64,000 bases of DNA from Curtobacterium poinsettiae. GTDB taxonomy: Bacteria > Actinomycetota > Actinomycetes > Actinomycetales > Microbacteriaceae. Every line of letters begins with the position of its first letter. Position 1 is the stretch's first letter. Below are positions 42,845 through 51,250 of the stretch, one piece after another. The DNA is taken from positions 372,001 through 436,000 of the forward strand of contig NZ_CP106879.1 in the NCBI RefSeq assembly GCF_025677645.1, in the 5' to 3' direction. Position numbers and translations under genes: made by a program. The notes beneath the pieces are model-generated. The model made no database searches. It was not told where the DNA came from and saw only the letters and a list, made by a program, of their open reading frames with translations.

Positions 42845-43701
42845 TTCAGACCGGACGACGCGAGCCCGTCCATCACACGACGCTGCAGCACGACGAACAT
42901 GATGAGCACCGGCGCCATCGCCATCAGACTGGCGGCCATCAACACCGGGTAGTCGATCGTGCGGTCGCTCGACAGCGTCGCGAGTCCGGCGGCGAGCGGC
43001 ATGTCCTCGGCGCGGGTGGAGACCACGAGCGGCCAGAGCAGCTCGTTCCACGACCACAGCACGGTCGTGATCGCGAGCACGCTGATCGAGGGACGGGCCA
43101 GGGGCAGCATGATCCGCCAGAAGGTCTGGAACGGGTTCGCGCCGTCCATCCGCGCTGCCTCTTCGAGCTCGGGCGGCATGTTCAGGAACGCGGTCCGCAT
43201 CAGGAACGTGCCGAAGGCGCTGAACAGCCCGGGCGCGACGATCCCCATCAGGGTGTCGAGCCAGCCGAGCCCCTGCACGATCTGGTACTGCGAGATCAGG
43301 TAGACCTGCGAGGGCACGAGCAGGATCGACAGCACGATCGCGAGCAGGGCCGCCCGCCCGCGGAACCGCATCCGGGCGAAGGCGTACCCGGCGAGCGTGC
43401 ACAGGACGATCTGCGCGACCGTGCGGATGATCGTGACGTACACCGAGGTGCCGAGCTGGCTCAGGAACGGCAGGCGTTCGAAGACCTGCGCGTAGTTCTG
43501 CCACTGCAGCTCCCCCGGCCAGAAGACCGGTGTGACGGACTGCACCTGCGCGTTCGTCGACAGCGACATGACGATCTGCCACAGGAACGGGAAGGCCATC
43601 GCGAACCCGCCGATGCCGAGCACGACGTGGATCCACCAGTGGCTGCCGCCGCGACGGCCGGGCCGACGTGCGGCCCGGGGCGGTGTGACGGTGGCCGTCA
43701 T
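42841..43701 (-). CDS. Carbohydrate ABC transporter permease (MalG type)
   Basis: A 286-residue protein with six helices and the EAA loop (ELEEAARMDGANPFQTFWRIMLPLARP). The ATG at 43701 overlaps the stop of the partner permease (ATGA). It forms the membrane pore with the next gene. No ATPase gene is in the operon, as usual for actinobacterial CUT1 systems that share a common MsiK-type ATPase. Confidence 0.93.
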   Translation of the reverse strand: MTATVTPPRAARRPGRRGGSHWWIHVVLGIGGFAMAFPFLWQIVMSLSTNAQVQSVTPVFWPGELQWQNYAQVFERLPFLSQLGTSVYVTIIRTVAQIVLCTLAGYAFARMRFRGRAALLAIVLSILLVPSQVYLISQYQIVQGLGWLDTLMGIVAPGLFSAFGTFLMRTAFLNMPPELEEAARMDGANPFQTFWRIMLPLARPSISVLAITTVLWSWNELLWPLVVSTRAEDMPLAAGLATLSSDRTIDYPVLMAASLMAMAPVLIMFVVLQRRVMDGLASSGLK

Positions 43702-44675
43702 CCCTGCACCCACTTCCGTTGGACGCGGAACTGCACGAGCGTGACGATGCCGATGAGCAGGAAGATCACCATGGCGATCGCGGCCGCGAAGCCCTTGTCG
43801 TTGTCGATGAACCCGGCGCTGTAGAAGTAGAAGACGAGCGACATCGTCTTCGGGATCACCGGGTTGGTGCTGCCGAGGATCGCGTACAGCAGGTCGAACA
43901 GTTGGAAGCTCGAGATCGTCGTGACGATCACCACGAAGAAGATGCTCGGGCTGAGCAACGGCACGGTCACCGACCGGAACTGTCGCCACCGGCTCGCGCC
44001 GTCGAGCTCCGCGGCCTCGTAGAGCTCCGGCGGGATGTCCTTGAGCCCGGCGCCGAGGATGATCATCGAGAACCCGAGGGACGACCAGAGGCCGACCAGG
44101 CTCACCGCGATGAGCGCGAAGCCGGGGGTCGAGATCCAGTACGGGCCGTCGATGCCGAAGTTCCCGAGGAACCAGTTCACGATGCCGTAGTCGCCGTTGT
44201 ACATGATGCGCCAGACCAGGGCGATCGCGGCGGGCATGGCGACGTACGGCAGGAAGAAGAGCACCCGGTAGAACTGGGCGAACCGCAGTCCCGGGGTGTT
44301 CAGCAGGCTGGCGAGCCACACAGCGATCGGGATCCCGGCGAGGACGATCACGGTGTAGATCACCGTGTTGAGCAGCGACTGGTAGAGCTGCGGGTCGCCG
44401 ACGAGCCGGACGTAGTTGGCGACGCCGGTGAACGTGGCGCCCCCGAAGACGCCCCAGCTGGTGAACGAGTACCAGAACGTCTGGATGATCGGCCAGATGT
44501 AGAAGGTGCCGACGCCGACGAGCAACGGGAGCACGAAGAGCCACGGCCACCAGCCGTCGGTCCGTCGTGGCGCTCGGCCGCCGTCGGCTCGCGGAGCAGG
44601 GGCACCCCGCCCGGACGAACGTGTCGTCCGGGCGGGAGCGGCTGCGGCCGGGGGCCGCTCGGTGTTGATCGTCAC
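43698..44675 (-). CDS. Carbohydrate ABC transporter permease (MalF type)
   Basis: A 325-residue protein with a GTG start, a Pro/Ala/Arg-rich 40-residue N-terminal tail and six helices. The EAA loop reads ELYEAAELDGASRWRQFRSVTVPLLSP. It is 9 nt downstream of the binding-protein gene. Confidence 0.93.
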   Translation of the reverse strand: MTINTERPPAAAAPARTTRSSGRGAPAPRADGGRAPRRTDGWWPWLFVLPLLVGVGTFYIWPIIQTFWYSFTSWGVFGGATFTGVANYVRLVGDPQLYQSLLNTVIYTVIVLAGIPIAVWLASLLNTPGLRFAQFYRVLFFLPYVAMPAAIALVWRIMYNGDYGIVNWFLGNFGIDGPYWISTPGFALIAVSLVGLWSSLGFSMIILGAGLKDIPPELYEAAELDGASRWRQFRSVTVPLLSPSIFFVVIVTTISSFQLFDLLYAILGSTNPVIPKTMSLVFYFYSAGFIDNDKGFAAAIAMVIFLLIGIVTLVQFRVQRKWVQG

Positions 44676-44684
44676 GCGCGGGTC

Positions 44685-46010
44685 CTACTTTTCCTTGGCG
44701 AGGGCGGCGTCCATCTTCTGTGCGAGGTCCTCTGCCACCTGGTCGACGGGCTTCGACCCGTCGAAGGCGCTCGGCAGCAGGGTGGTCTCGAGGGTGTTCC
44801 AGGCGGCGGTGTTCTTCGACACCGGCAGCGGCTTCGCGTAGTCCACCGCGTCGAGGAACACCTGCAGGTCGGCGTCGGGCATCGTCTTCGTGAAGGCGCT
44901 CTGCGTGCCCTCGTACGCCGGGATGACCGCGCCCATGTCGCCCTGCTGCTGCTGGGCCGTCTTGCCCGCCAGGTAGACCTGCAGCGCCTGGGCGGCGGCC
45001 TTGTCCTTGCTCGCCTCGGACACGACGTTCGAGACGCCGTGGATGACGGTCGCCTGTTCCTTGCCCTTCGGCAGCGGGTAGGCGACGACGTCCTGCTCCA
45101 TCTCGGTGCCGGTCAGTGCGGAGCGGAACCAGCTGCCGCCCTGGTACATCGCGAGCTTGCCCGAGGTGAACCACTGGTCGGCCGTGGTGTCGGTGAGCTG
45201 CTTGATCGAGGGTGATGCCCCCGAGTCGATCAGGTCGGTCCAGAACTGCAGGCCGTCCTCGGAGGCCTTCGTGGCGTACTCGGACTCGGTGCCGTCCGCG
45301 TTCACGACCGATCCCCCGGCCTGCAGGATGGTGTTGTAGTACGTCGTCTGGCCGTCCATGCCGCCCGCCGCCCCGTACGCGCCCTTCGACTCGAGCTTCT
45401 CGGACAGCTCGGCGCCGGTCTGCTGGAAGTCGTCCCAGGTCCAGTCCTTGGACGGCAGGTCCATGCCGGCCTGCTCGAACAGCGACTTGTTGACCCAGAC
45501 CCCGATGGTGTCGAAGTCCTTCGGCACGCCGTACTGGGTGCCGTCGTACGTGTACAGGTCGTTGAGCGCGCTCGAGTACTTCGACGCGTCGATGTCACCC
45601 GACTCGACCTCGCCGGTGATCGGCGCGAGCTTGCCGTTGGCCGCGTACAGCTGGAAGTTCGGGCCGTTCATCCAGAACAGGTCGGGCAGCGTGTTGCTCG
45701 AGCCCTGGGTCTGCAGCTTCGTCCAGTAGTTGGCGAACGGCGTGACGTCGACGCTCACCTTGATGTCCGGGTACTCCTCGTTGAAGCCCTTCAGGTTGGC
45801 CTTGATCGCCTGCACCTGGTTCTCGTCCCAGACGGCGTAGGTCAGGGACGCCTTGGTGTCCTTCGGCGCGGCTTCGTAGTCGCCGCCGGAGCCGGACGCT
45901 CCGGACGACGAGGAGCAGCCGGCCAGGAGCGCTGCCGCGCCGAGCGCGGCGACGGCGCCGAGGAGTGCGCGGCGCACGCCGGTTCCTCGGGTGGGGATGT
46001 GTGCGGTCAT
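44685..46010 (-). CDS. Sugar ABC transporter substrate-binding lipoprotein
   Basis: A 441-residue protein starting at the ATG at 46010. The lipobox LLAGC places the lipid-modified Cys at residue 32. The mature part has the two-lobe CUT1 binding-protein layout (NEEYPDIKVSVDVTPFANYWTKLQT, then GVPKDFDTIGVWVNKSLF and a late MYQGGSW). It captures a sugar outside the cell, probably an amino sugar or its oligomer given the catabolic genes nearby. Confidence 0.93.
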   Translation of the reverse strand: MTAHIPTRGTGVRRALLGAVAALGAAALLAGCSSSSGASGSGGDYEAAPKDTKASLTYAVWDENQVQAIKANLKGFNEEYPDIKVSVDVTPFANYWTKLQTQGSSNTLPDLFWMNGPNFQLYAANGKLAPITGEVESGDIDASKYSSALNDLYTYDGTQYGVPKDFDTIGVWVNKSLFEQAGMDLPSKDWTWDDFQQTGAELSEKLESKGAYGAAGGMDGQTTYYNTILQAGGSVVNADGTESEYATKASEDGLQFWTDLIDSGASPSIKQLTDTTADQWFTSGKLAMYQGGSWFRSALTGTEMEQDVVAYPLPKGKEQATVIHGVSNVVSEASKDKAAAQALQVYLAGKTAQQQQGDMGAVIPAYEGTQSAFTKTMPDADLQVFLDAVDYAKPLPVSKNTAAWNTLETTLLPSAFDGSKPVDQVAEDLAQKMDAALAKEK

Positions 46011-46033
46011 CGGGGTGTCCTTTCGCACGGCCG

Positions 46034-47269
46034 TCAGGAGCCGACGGTCTGGGCGGGATGCGGGGTGGAGGGGGTGGAGTGCGGGGCGTTCGGTGTGAAG
46101 TGCGCGACGGTCTCGGGCGGCAGGGGCGGGACGTCGATGGGGACGGACCCGTTGCGGAGCGAGCGCGTGGCCAGCGCGCCGGCGGCGACCGCGGCACGGG
46201 CCGCGATCGGGGAGAGCTCCGACGGTTCGCCGAACGCGACGGACCGCAGGAACTCGGTCATGGTGAGCAGGTCGGCATCGGCGTGACCGTCCTCGACGCC
46301 GTCGATCGGGTACTCGCGGTCCCCCGCGGTGTCCCAGCCCCGGCGGCGCGTCCAGACCTTCACGACGCCACCGCCGGTGTCGCCGATGTTCTCGAGGCGG
46401 CCCTCGGTGCCGATGACGGTGTAGTTCCGCCAGTAGTCCGGGGTGAAGTGGCACTGCTCGTAGCTGGCCTGCACCCCGTTGTCGAGCGTCATCATCACCA
46501 TCGAGACGTCCTCGACGTCGACGACCGGGTTCAGCCCGGTCTGGGCGAGCGGCGGCCAGTTGTCGTGGGAGAACCAGTCCCCCATGAGCTCGCCGCTGCG
46601 GTCGCGCCGGTCGGTGACGTCGCCGTAGACCGACAGCGACCCCATGCCGACGACCCGGGCGGTGTCACCCCCGCCGAGCGCGTGGATGACGTCGAGGTCG
46701 TGGCTCGCCTTCTGCAGGAGCAGGGAGTTCACCTTGCTGCGGTCGGCGTGCCAGTCCTTGAAGTAGTAGTCACCGCCGTTGCCGACGAAGTGCCGGCACC
46801 AGACGGCCTTGACCTGGCCGATCTCGCCCCGGGCCACGATCTCGCGCATCAGGCGGACGACGGCGGCGTGTCGGAAGTTGTGCCCGACGTACAGCGGCGT
46901 CCCGGTCTCCGCCGCGGTGTTCAGGACCGCGTCGGCGTCCTCGACCGTGATGGCCAGCGGCTTCTCGAGGTAGACGGCGATGCCCGCGCGGAGCAGGTCG
47001 ATCGCGATCTCGGCGTGGGTCCAGTCCGGCGTGGTGACGATGGCCGCGTCGACGTGACCGGTGAGGTCGCGGTGGTGTTCGACCACCAGGGCGTCCGGGT
47101 ACTCGTCGTGCCCGCGGTCCCGGCCGGCTGCGGTGACGTCCGCGACGGCCACGACCCGCGCCTGCAGCGCCGGGTCGTCGGCGGTTGCCTCGGCCACGTG
47201 GCGGGCGATGGCGGACCGCTGGCCCATCCCGATCACCGCGACGCGGAGTCCTGCGTTGTCAGCGCCCAT
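46034..47269 (-). CDS. Gfo/Idh/MocA-family oxidoreductase
   Basis: About 411 residues from the ATG at 47269, which has AGGGAG at a good distance; an ATG lies at 47275. It has a Rossmann domain (VAVIGMGQRS), the EKP motif (VYLEKPLAI) with its catalytic Lys, and an H-D pair in KASHDLDVIHALGGG. First gene of the transporter operon. The family includes sugar dehydrogenases and NAD-dependent glycosidases (GH4-like mechanism, GH109); it could process the imported glycoside, but no signal peptide or GH109-specific mark is evident. Confidence 0.87.
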   Translation of the reverse strand: MGADNAGLRVAVIGMGQRSAIARHVAEATADDPALQARVVAVADVTAAGRDRGHDEYPDALVVEHHRDLTGHVDAAIVTTPDWTHAEIAIDLLRAGIAVYLEKPLAITVEDADAVLNTAAETGTPLYVGHNFRHAAVVRLMREIVARGEIGQVKAVWCRHFVGNGGDYYFKDWHADRSKVNSLLLQKASHDLDVIHALGGGDTARVVGMGSLSVYGDVTDRRDRSGELMGDWFSHDNWPPLAQTGLNPVVDVEDVSMVMMTLDNGVQASYEQCHFTPDYWRNYTVIGTEGRLENIGDTGGGVVKVWTRRRGWDTAGDREYPIDGVEDGHADADLLTMTEFLRSVAFGEPSELSPIAARAAVAAGALATRSLRNGSVPIDVPPLPPETVAHFTPNAPHSTPSTPHPAQTVGS

Positions 47270-47312
47270 GCTCATCGCTCCCTTGCGTGAATGTGACGCC
47301 CATGATGCCGAG

Positions 47313-47332
47313 TCGATCATGAATGCACAATA
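47313..47332. promoter_or_regulatory. Candidate DeoR operator and -10 box of the transporter operon
   Basis: GATCATGAATG (47315-47325) shares 9 of 11 bases with GATCGAGAATG in the other divergent promoter region. On the minus strand it lies directly downstream of TATTGT (47327-47332), a plausible -10 for the oxidoreductase/ABC operon, so a repressor bound there would block initiation. Confidence 0.45.
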
Positions 47333-47423
47333 GGCGCTCACGGATCGCTCACGCATCCGCGCCGGGGAGGGTTTTACACGATCGAAACGTCCGGACCCGT
47401 TCCGGGGTGGCCGCAGGGGGCGC

Positions 47424-48212
47424 TCAGTCGGCGACGACGAGCTCCACGCCCGCGCTGGCCAGGTCGGCGGCGAACGAGGCCGGCACCGGCTGGTCGGTGA
47501 CCAGGACGTCGATGCGGTCGAGCGGGCAGATCCGGGCGAAGGTCGACCGTTCGATCTTGGTCGAGTCGGCGACCACGACGACCCGTCGCCCGACGGAGGC
47601 GAAGTGGCGGCTGACCTCGGCCTCGCCCTCGTGCATGGTGGTCGCGCCGTACTGGCCGGTGAGCCCGTCGACGCCGAGCACCACCAGGTCGAGGGCGAAC
47701 TCGTCGAGGGTGTCCCGGACGAGTGGCCCGACGAGCTCGTACGACTGCCGCCGCGCCACACCACCGGTGACCACGATCTTCACGTTGGCACGGACGGACA
47801 GCTCGTACCCGACGTTCAGGGCGTTCGTCACGATCGTGATGCCGAACTCGCCGTCGGCGCGGATGAATCGCTCGCTCTTGCCGAGTTCACGCGCGACCTC
47901 GGTCGTGGTGGTCCCACCGTTGAGCCCGACGGTCTCCCCCGGCTGCACCAACCGGGCGGCCGCACGGGCGATCGCGGTCTTCGCCTCGGCCTGCCGGGCG
48001 ATCTTGTACTGCAGCGGGAGCTCGTACCCGGCCCCGAGTGCTGCCGCTCCCCCGTGCGTGCGCGTGACGAGCCGCTGGTCAGCCAGGGTCGCGAGGTCCC
48101 GGCGAGCCGTCGCGGCGGAGATCCCGAGCAGTTCCCCGATCTCGGCGATCGACACGTTGCCGCGTTCGCTCACCAGTTCGAGCAGGGCGTTCAGCCGCTG
48201 TTGGGGGGTCAT
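47424..48212 (-). CDS. DeoR-family transcriptional repressor (AgaR-like)
   Basis: About 262 residues from the ATG at 48212. TAGGAT 7 nt before it makes this the likely leaderless start; a second ATG at 48221 lies inside the -10 box. N-terminal HTH (RLNALLELVSERGNVSIAEIGELLGISAATARRDL) and DeoRC sugar-phosphate domain (NGGTTTTEVAREL, VVVADSTKIERSTF). It sits between the two halves of the amino-sugar locus and very likely represses both, released by a sugar phosphate such as tagatose or galactosamine 6-phosphate. Confidence 0.88.
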   Translation of the reverse strand: MTPQQRLNALLELVSERGNVSIAEIGELLGISAATARRDLATLADQRLVTRTHGGAAALGAGYELPLQYKIARQAEAKTAIARAAARLVQPGETVGLNGGTTTTEVARELGKSERFIRADGEFGITIVTNALNVGYELSVRANVKIVVTGGVARRQSYELVGPLVRDTLDEFALDLVVLGVDGLTGQYGATTMHEGEAEVSRHFASVGRRVVVVADSTKIERSTFARICPLDRIDVLVTDQPVPASFAADLASAGVELVVAD

Positions 48213-48248
48213 GACGGTCATCCTACGGCGTCATCACCGTCACGCGAT

Positions 48249-48299
48249 GATCGAGAATGACGTTTTGCCCTTCCCTTGCGCACGATCGCTCGCTACGCT
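48249..48299. promoter_or_regulatory. Candidate DeoR operator and promoter of the catabolic operon
   Basis: GATCGAGAATG at 48249-48259 matches the element at 47315. TACGCT at 48294-48299 is a plausible -10 for the catabolic operon, whose first ATG at 48346 has a GGAAGG ribosome site. Confidence 0.45.
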
Positions 48300-48345
48300 T
48301 CCTGATCATCGATCACCCGGATCGATCCGGACCCGGAAGGCTCCC

Positions 48346-49224
48346 ATGACCGACACCTTCGTGAGCGCTGAACTGGCCTCGCAGCCGGAGACCTGGCGTG
48401 CAGCCGCCGCGCTCCTGCCGACCTTCGTCGATGTGCTCCCCCAGCCGGGTGAACGCGTGGCCGTGATCGGCTGCGGCACGAGCTGGTTCATCGCCATGAG
48501 CTACGCCGTCGCCCGTGAGCAGGCGGGCCTCGGCGTGACCGATGCCTTCGCCGGGTCCGAGTACCCCGCGTCCCGCGAGTACGACCGCGTGCTCATGATC
48601 AGCCGCTCGGGTACGACGACCGAGATCGTCGACCTGCTGCAGGCCCTGCCGTCCCAGCGGACCGTCCTGATCACGGCCGTCGCCGACAGTCCCGCCGCGG
48701 CCGTCGCCGACCAGGTGGTCGCACTGCCCTTCGCCGACGAGCGTTCGGTCGTCCAGACCCGCTTCGCCACCACGACGCTCGCACTGCTGCGGGCGTCCCT
48801 CGGTGACGACGTCGACGCACTCGCTGCCCAAGCCGAGACCGCGCTGACGGTGCCCGTCGACGACCTGCTCGACGCCGAGCAGGTCTCGTTCGTCGGTCGC
48901 GGGGCAGCCGTCGGCCTGACGTTCGAAGCCGCGCTCAAGACGCGTGAGGCCGCGCAGTTCTGGGCCGAGTCCTACCCGGCGATGGACTACCGGCACGGTC
49001 CCATCGCGATCGCCCAGCCCGGCCGGCTCGTCTGGTCGCTCGGCACGGCACCCGAGGGCCTGGCCGACGAGGTGGCCGCCACCGGCGCCCGCTTCGTCCA
49101 GCACGACCTCGACCCGATCGCCGGACTCGTCGTGGTGCACCGGTTCGCCGTCGCCCTGGCCGAGGGACGCGGGCTCGACCCGGACAACCCCCGGTCGCTC
49201 ACCCGGTCGGTCATCCTCACCTGA
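48346..49224 (+). CDS. SIS-domain sugar isomerase/deaminase (AgaS-like)
   Basis: A 292-residue protein with two SIS domains, like the isomerase half of GlmS: VIGCGTSWFIAMSYA, SRSGTTTEIVDLL, then FVGRGAAVGLTFEAALKTREAAQFWAESYPA and YRHGP. In the aga pathway such a protein converts galactosamine 6-phosphate to tagatose 6-phosphate. A glucosamine/fructosamine 6-phosphate role is the alternative. The tagatose-type aldolase three genes downstream favours the former. Confidence 0.85.
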   Translation: MTDTFVSAELASQPETWRAAAALLPTFVDVLPQPGERVAVIGCGTSWFIAMSYAVAREQAGLGVTDAFAGSEYPASREYDRVLMISRSGTTTEIVDLLQALPSQRTVLITAVADSPAAAVADQVVALPFADERSVVQTRFATTTLALLRASLGDDVDALAAQAETALTVPVDDLLDAEQVSFVGRGAAVGLTFEAALKTREAAQFWAESYPAMDYRHGPIAIAQPGRLVWSLGTAPEGLADEVAATGARFVQHDLDPIAGLVVVHRFAVALAEGRGLDPDNPRSLTRSVILT

Positions 49225-50135
49225 TGGGTGGCGCAGGCGCGGTGCTCGGGGTCGACGTCGGCGGCACGGGCATCAAGACCCGGCTGACGACGGCCGACGG
49301 ACTCGTCCTCGACGAGACCCGGGTGCCGACGCCGCGCGACGACCCGGATGCCGGGAGCCTCGCCGCCGTCGTCGCCGAACTGGCCGCACAGGCCACGCGA
49401 CGGGCGCCGCTCGGAGCGATCGGGCTGGTGACCCCCGGCGTCGTCGACGAGACCCGTGGCACCGTCGACCTGTCCGTCAACCTCGGGTGGCGCGACGTCC
49501 CGGTGCGTGACCTCGTCCGCGCCGAACTCCTGCGTCAGGGGATCGACGTCCCGCTCGCCTTCGGACACGACGTCCGTGCCGGCGCCCTGGCCGAGGTCCG
49601 GGCCGGTGACCCGGCGCTCTCGCGGGGGTCGGTCTCGTTCGTGCCGGTCGGCACCGGGCTCGCGAGCGCCCTGGTGGTCGACGGCGTCGTCGTGTCCGGC
49701 GGTGGCTGGGCGGGGGAGATCGGGCAGGTCCGCATCCGGACCGGTCCGCACGCGGGCCATCGCGTCGAGGAGATCGCGTCCGCGGGGGGAGTCGCACGTC
49801 GTTCCGGCGCGTCGTCCGCTCACGCCGCCATGCTCCTGGTCCGCCAGGGCGACCCCGCAGCCCGTGCGGTCTGGGACGACTGCGTCGCGGTCCTGGCCGA
49901 TGCGCTGGCCTGGACGACCGCGGTCGCCGGGAACCACACGATCATCGTCGGCGGGGGACTCGCCGAGTCGGGCCCGCTGCTGCTCGACCCGCTGCGCGAC
50001 GCCGTCGCGGAGCGCCTGCAGGGCGTCCGTGCCCCCGTCATCGTCCCCGCCCGGCACGGCGACGCCGCCGGCGCGATCGGCGCAGGGATCCTCGCACGCG
50101 CGTTGCTCGAGACCGAGACCGGGGTCCTGCTGTGA
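49224..50135 (+). CDS. ROK-family sugar kinase
   Basis: A 303-residue protein; its ATG shares one base with the previous stop (TGATG). It has the ROK phosphate loop DVGGTGIK (11-18), VTPGVVDE, and the catalytic Asp in FGHDVRAGALAE. The usual zinc-binding CxCGxxGC loop is replaced by GPHAGHRVEEIAS, without cysteines. It presumably phosphorylates N-acetylgalactosamine (or N-acetylglucosamine) at C6. The stop overlaps the next GTG. Confidence 0.85.
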   Translation: MGGAGAVLGVDVGGTGIKTRLTTADGLVLDETRVPTPRDDPDAGSLAAVVAELAAQATRRAPLGAIGLVTPGVVDETRGTVDLSVNLGWRDVPVRDLVRAELLRQGIDVPLAFGHDVRAGALAEVRAGDPALSRGSVSFVPVGTGLASALVVDGVVVSGGGWAGEIGQVRIRTGPHAGHRVEEIASAGGVARRSGASSAHAAMLLVRQGDPAARAVWDDCVAVLADALAWTTAVAGNHTIIVGGGLAESGPLLLDPLRDAVAERLQGVRAPVIVPARHGDAAGAIGAGILARALLETETGVLL

Positions 50136-51250
50136 CGACCCTCGTCCGAGCCCGTCGCATCGTCACGGCCCAGGCAGACCTGCACGACGGCTGGCTCGTC
50201 ATCGGTGACGACGACACCGTGCTGGCGACCGGCACCGGGTCCCCGGTGCGCACGGACAGCGCCGTCACCGTCGACGGCGCGATCGTGCCCGGGTTCGTCG
50301 ACCTGCACGCCCACGGGGCGCTCGGGCACGACTTCGCCGGGTGCTCCGCCGAGGACGCCCGCGCCGCCGCCGGGCACCACCGGTCACGGGGCACGACCAC
50401 CCTGGTCGCATCCGTCGCCACGGGCGAGCGCGCGGACACCGTGGCGGCCCTCACCCGGCTCCGGCCGCTCGTCGCGGACGGCACGCTCGCCGGGCTGCAC
50501 CTGGAGGGGCCGTGGCTCGCGCCCACCCGTCGCGGGGCGCACCGCGTCGACCTGCTGCACGCCCCGGACCCCGCCGAGGTCGACACCTACTGCGACGCCG
50601 CGGGTGGCGCCCTGCGGATCGTCACGCTCGCGCCGGAGCTTCCGGGTGCACTCGACGCCGTCGCCCGCTTCGTCGAAGCCGGGGTCGTCGTCGCCATCGG
50701 CCACACCGACGCCACCTCCGAGCAGACCCGCCGCGCGGTCGACGCCGGTGCCTCGCTCGTCACCCACCTGTTCAACGGGATGCCCCCGCTGCACCACCGT
50801 TCGCCCGGGCCGGTCGGGGTCGCGCTCTCCGACGACCGTGTGCTGCTCGAGTGCATCGTCGACGGCCACCACCTCGACCCCGTGACCGTCGCCCTCGTGC
50901 AGCGCGGCGCTCCGGGCCGGATGGTCCTGGTCTCCGACGCCATGGCCGCGACCGGCTGTCCCGACGGGGCGTACACGGTGGCCGGATCTGCGGTGACCGT
51001 CCGCGACGGGCTCGCCCTGCTCGCCGACGGTTCGTCGCTGGCGGGCAGCACGATCACGGTCGCCGACGCCGTCCGCCTCCTGCTCCACGCGGGAACCGAC
51101 CTGCCCGAGGTCGTCGCGGCGTCCGCGGCGCGTGCGGCACGCCTGCTCGGGGCTCCGGCACCGCTCAGTGTGGGTGCCCCCGCCGACCTGGTCGTGCTCG
51201 ACCCGGAGCGCGGCAGCGTCCGAGCCCTGCCGACGGCGGTGGTCGCGTGA
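50132..51250 (+). CDS. nagA: N-acetyl-hexosamine-6-phosphate deacetylase (NagA/AgaA)
   Basis: A 372-residue amidohydrolase with a GTG start overlapping the kinase stop. Metal ligands and substrate residues are all present: VDLHAHGALGHD, HLEGPWLAP, AIGHTDA, THLFNGMPPLHHR and LVSDAMAATG. It removes acetate from N-acetylglucosamine or N-acetylgalactosamine 6-phosphate in the cytoplasm. The pathway context favours the galacto form. Confidence 0.92.
   Translation: MTTLVRARRIVTAQADLHDGWLVIGDDDTVLATGTGSPVRTDSAVTVDGAIVPGFVDLHAHGALGHDFAGCSAEDARAAAGHHRSRGTTTLVASVATGERADTVAALTRLRPLVADGTLAGLHLEGPWLAPTRRGAHRVDLLHAPDPAEVDTYCDAAGGALRIVTLAPELPGALDAVARFVEAGVVVAIGHTDATSEQTRRAVDAGASLVTHLFNGMPPLHHRSPGPVGVALSDDRVLLECIVDGHHLDPVTVALVQRGAPGRMVLVSDAMAATGCPDGAYTVAGSAVTVRDGLALLADGSSLAGSTITVADAVRLLLHAGTDLPEVVAASAARAARLLGAPAPLSVGAPADLVVLDPERGSVRALPTAVVA

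Noticed and set aside
42071..43636. A 521-codon frame ending in the acyltransferase
   Set aside because: The N-terminal half is an out-of-frame reading of the permease; the GTGA overlap at 42841-42844 marks the true start.
42841..45174. A 777-codon minus-strand frame that ends with the MalG-type permease
   Set aside because: Only the last 287 codons encode the permease; the upstream part is an out-of-frame reading of the MalF-type permease and binding-protein genes. The real start is the ATG at 43701, overlapping the previous stop.
46034..47269. Calling the oxidoreductase a GH109 glycosidase outright
   Set aside because: Only general Gfo/Idh/MocA motifs are visible; no signal peptide or GH109-specific feature. 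Kept as a hypothesis.
47323..48345. N-terminal extension of the SIS-domain gene
   Set aside because: This stretch is antisense to the DeoR gene. The ATG at 48346 has a GGAAGG ribosome site and homology begins there.
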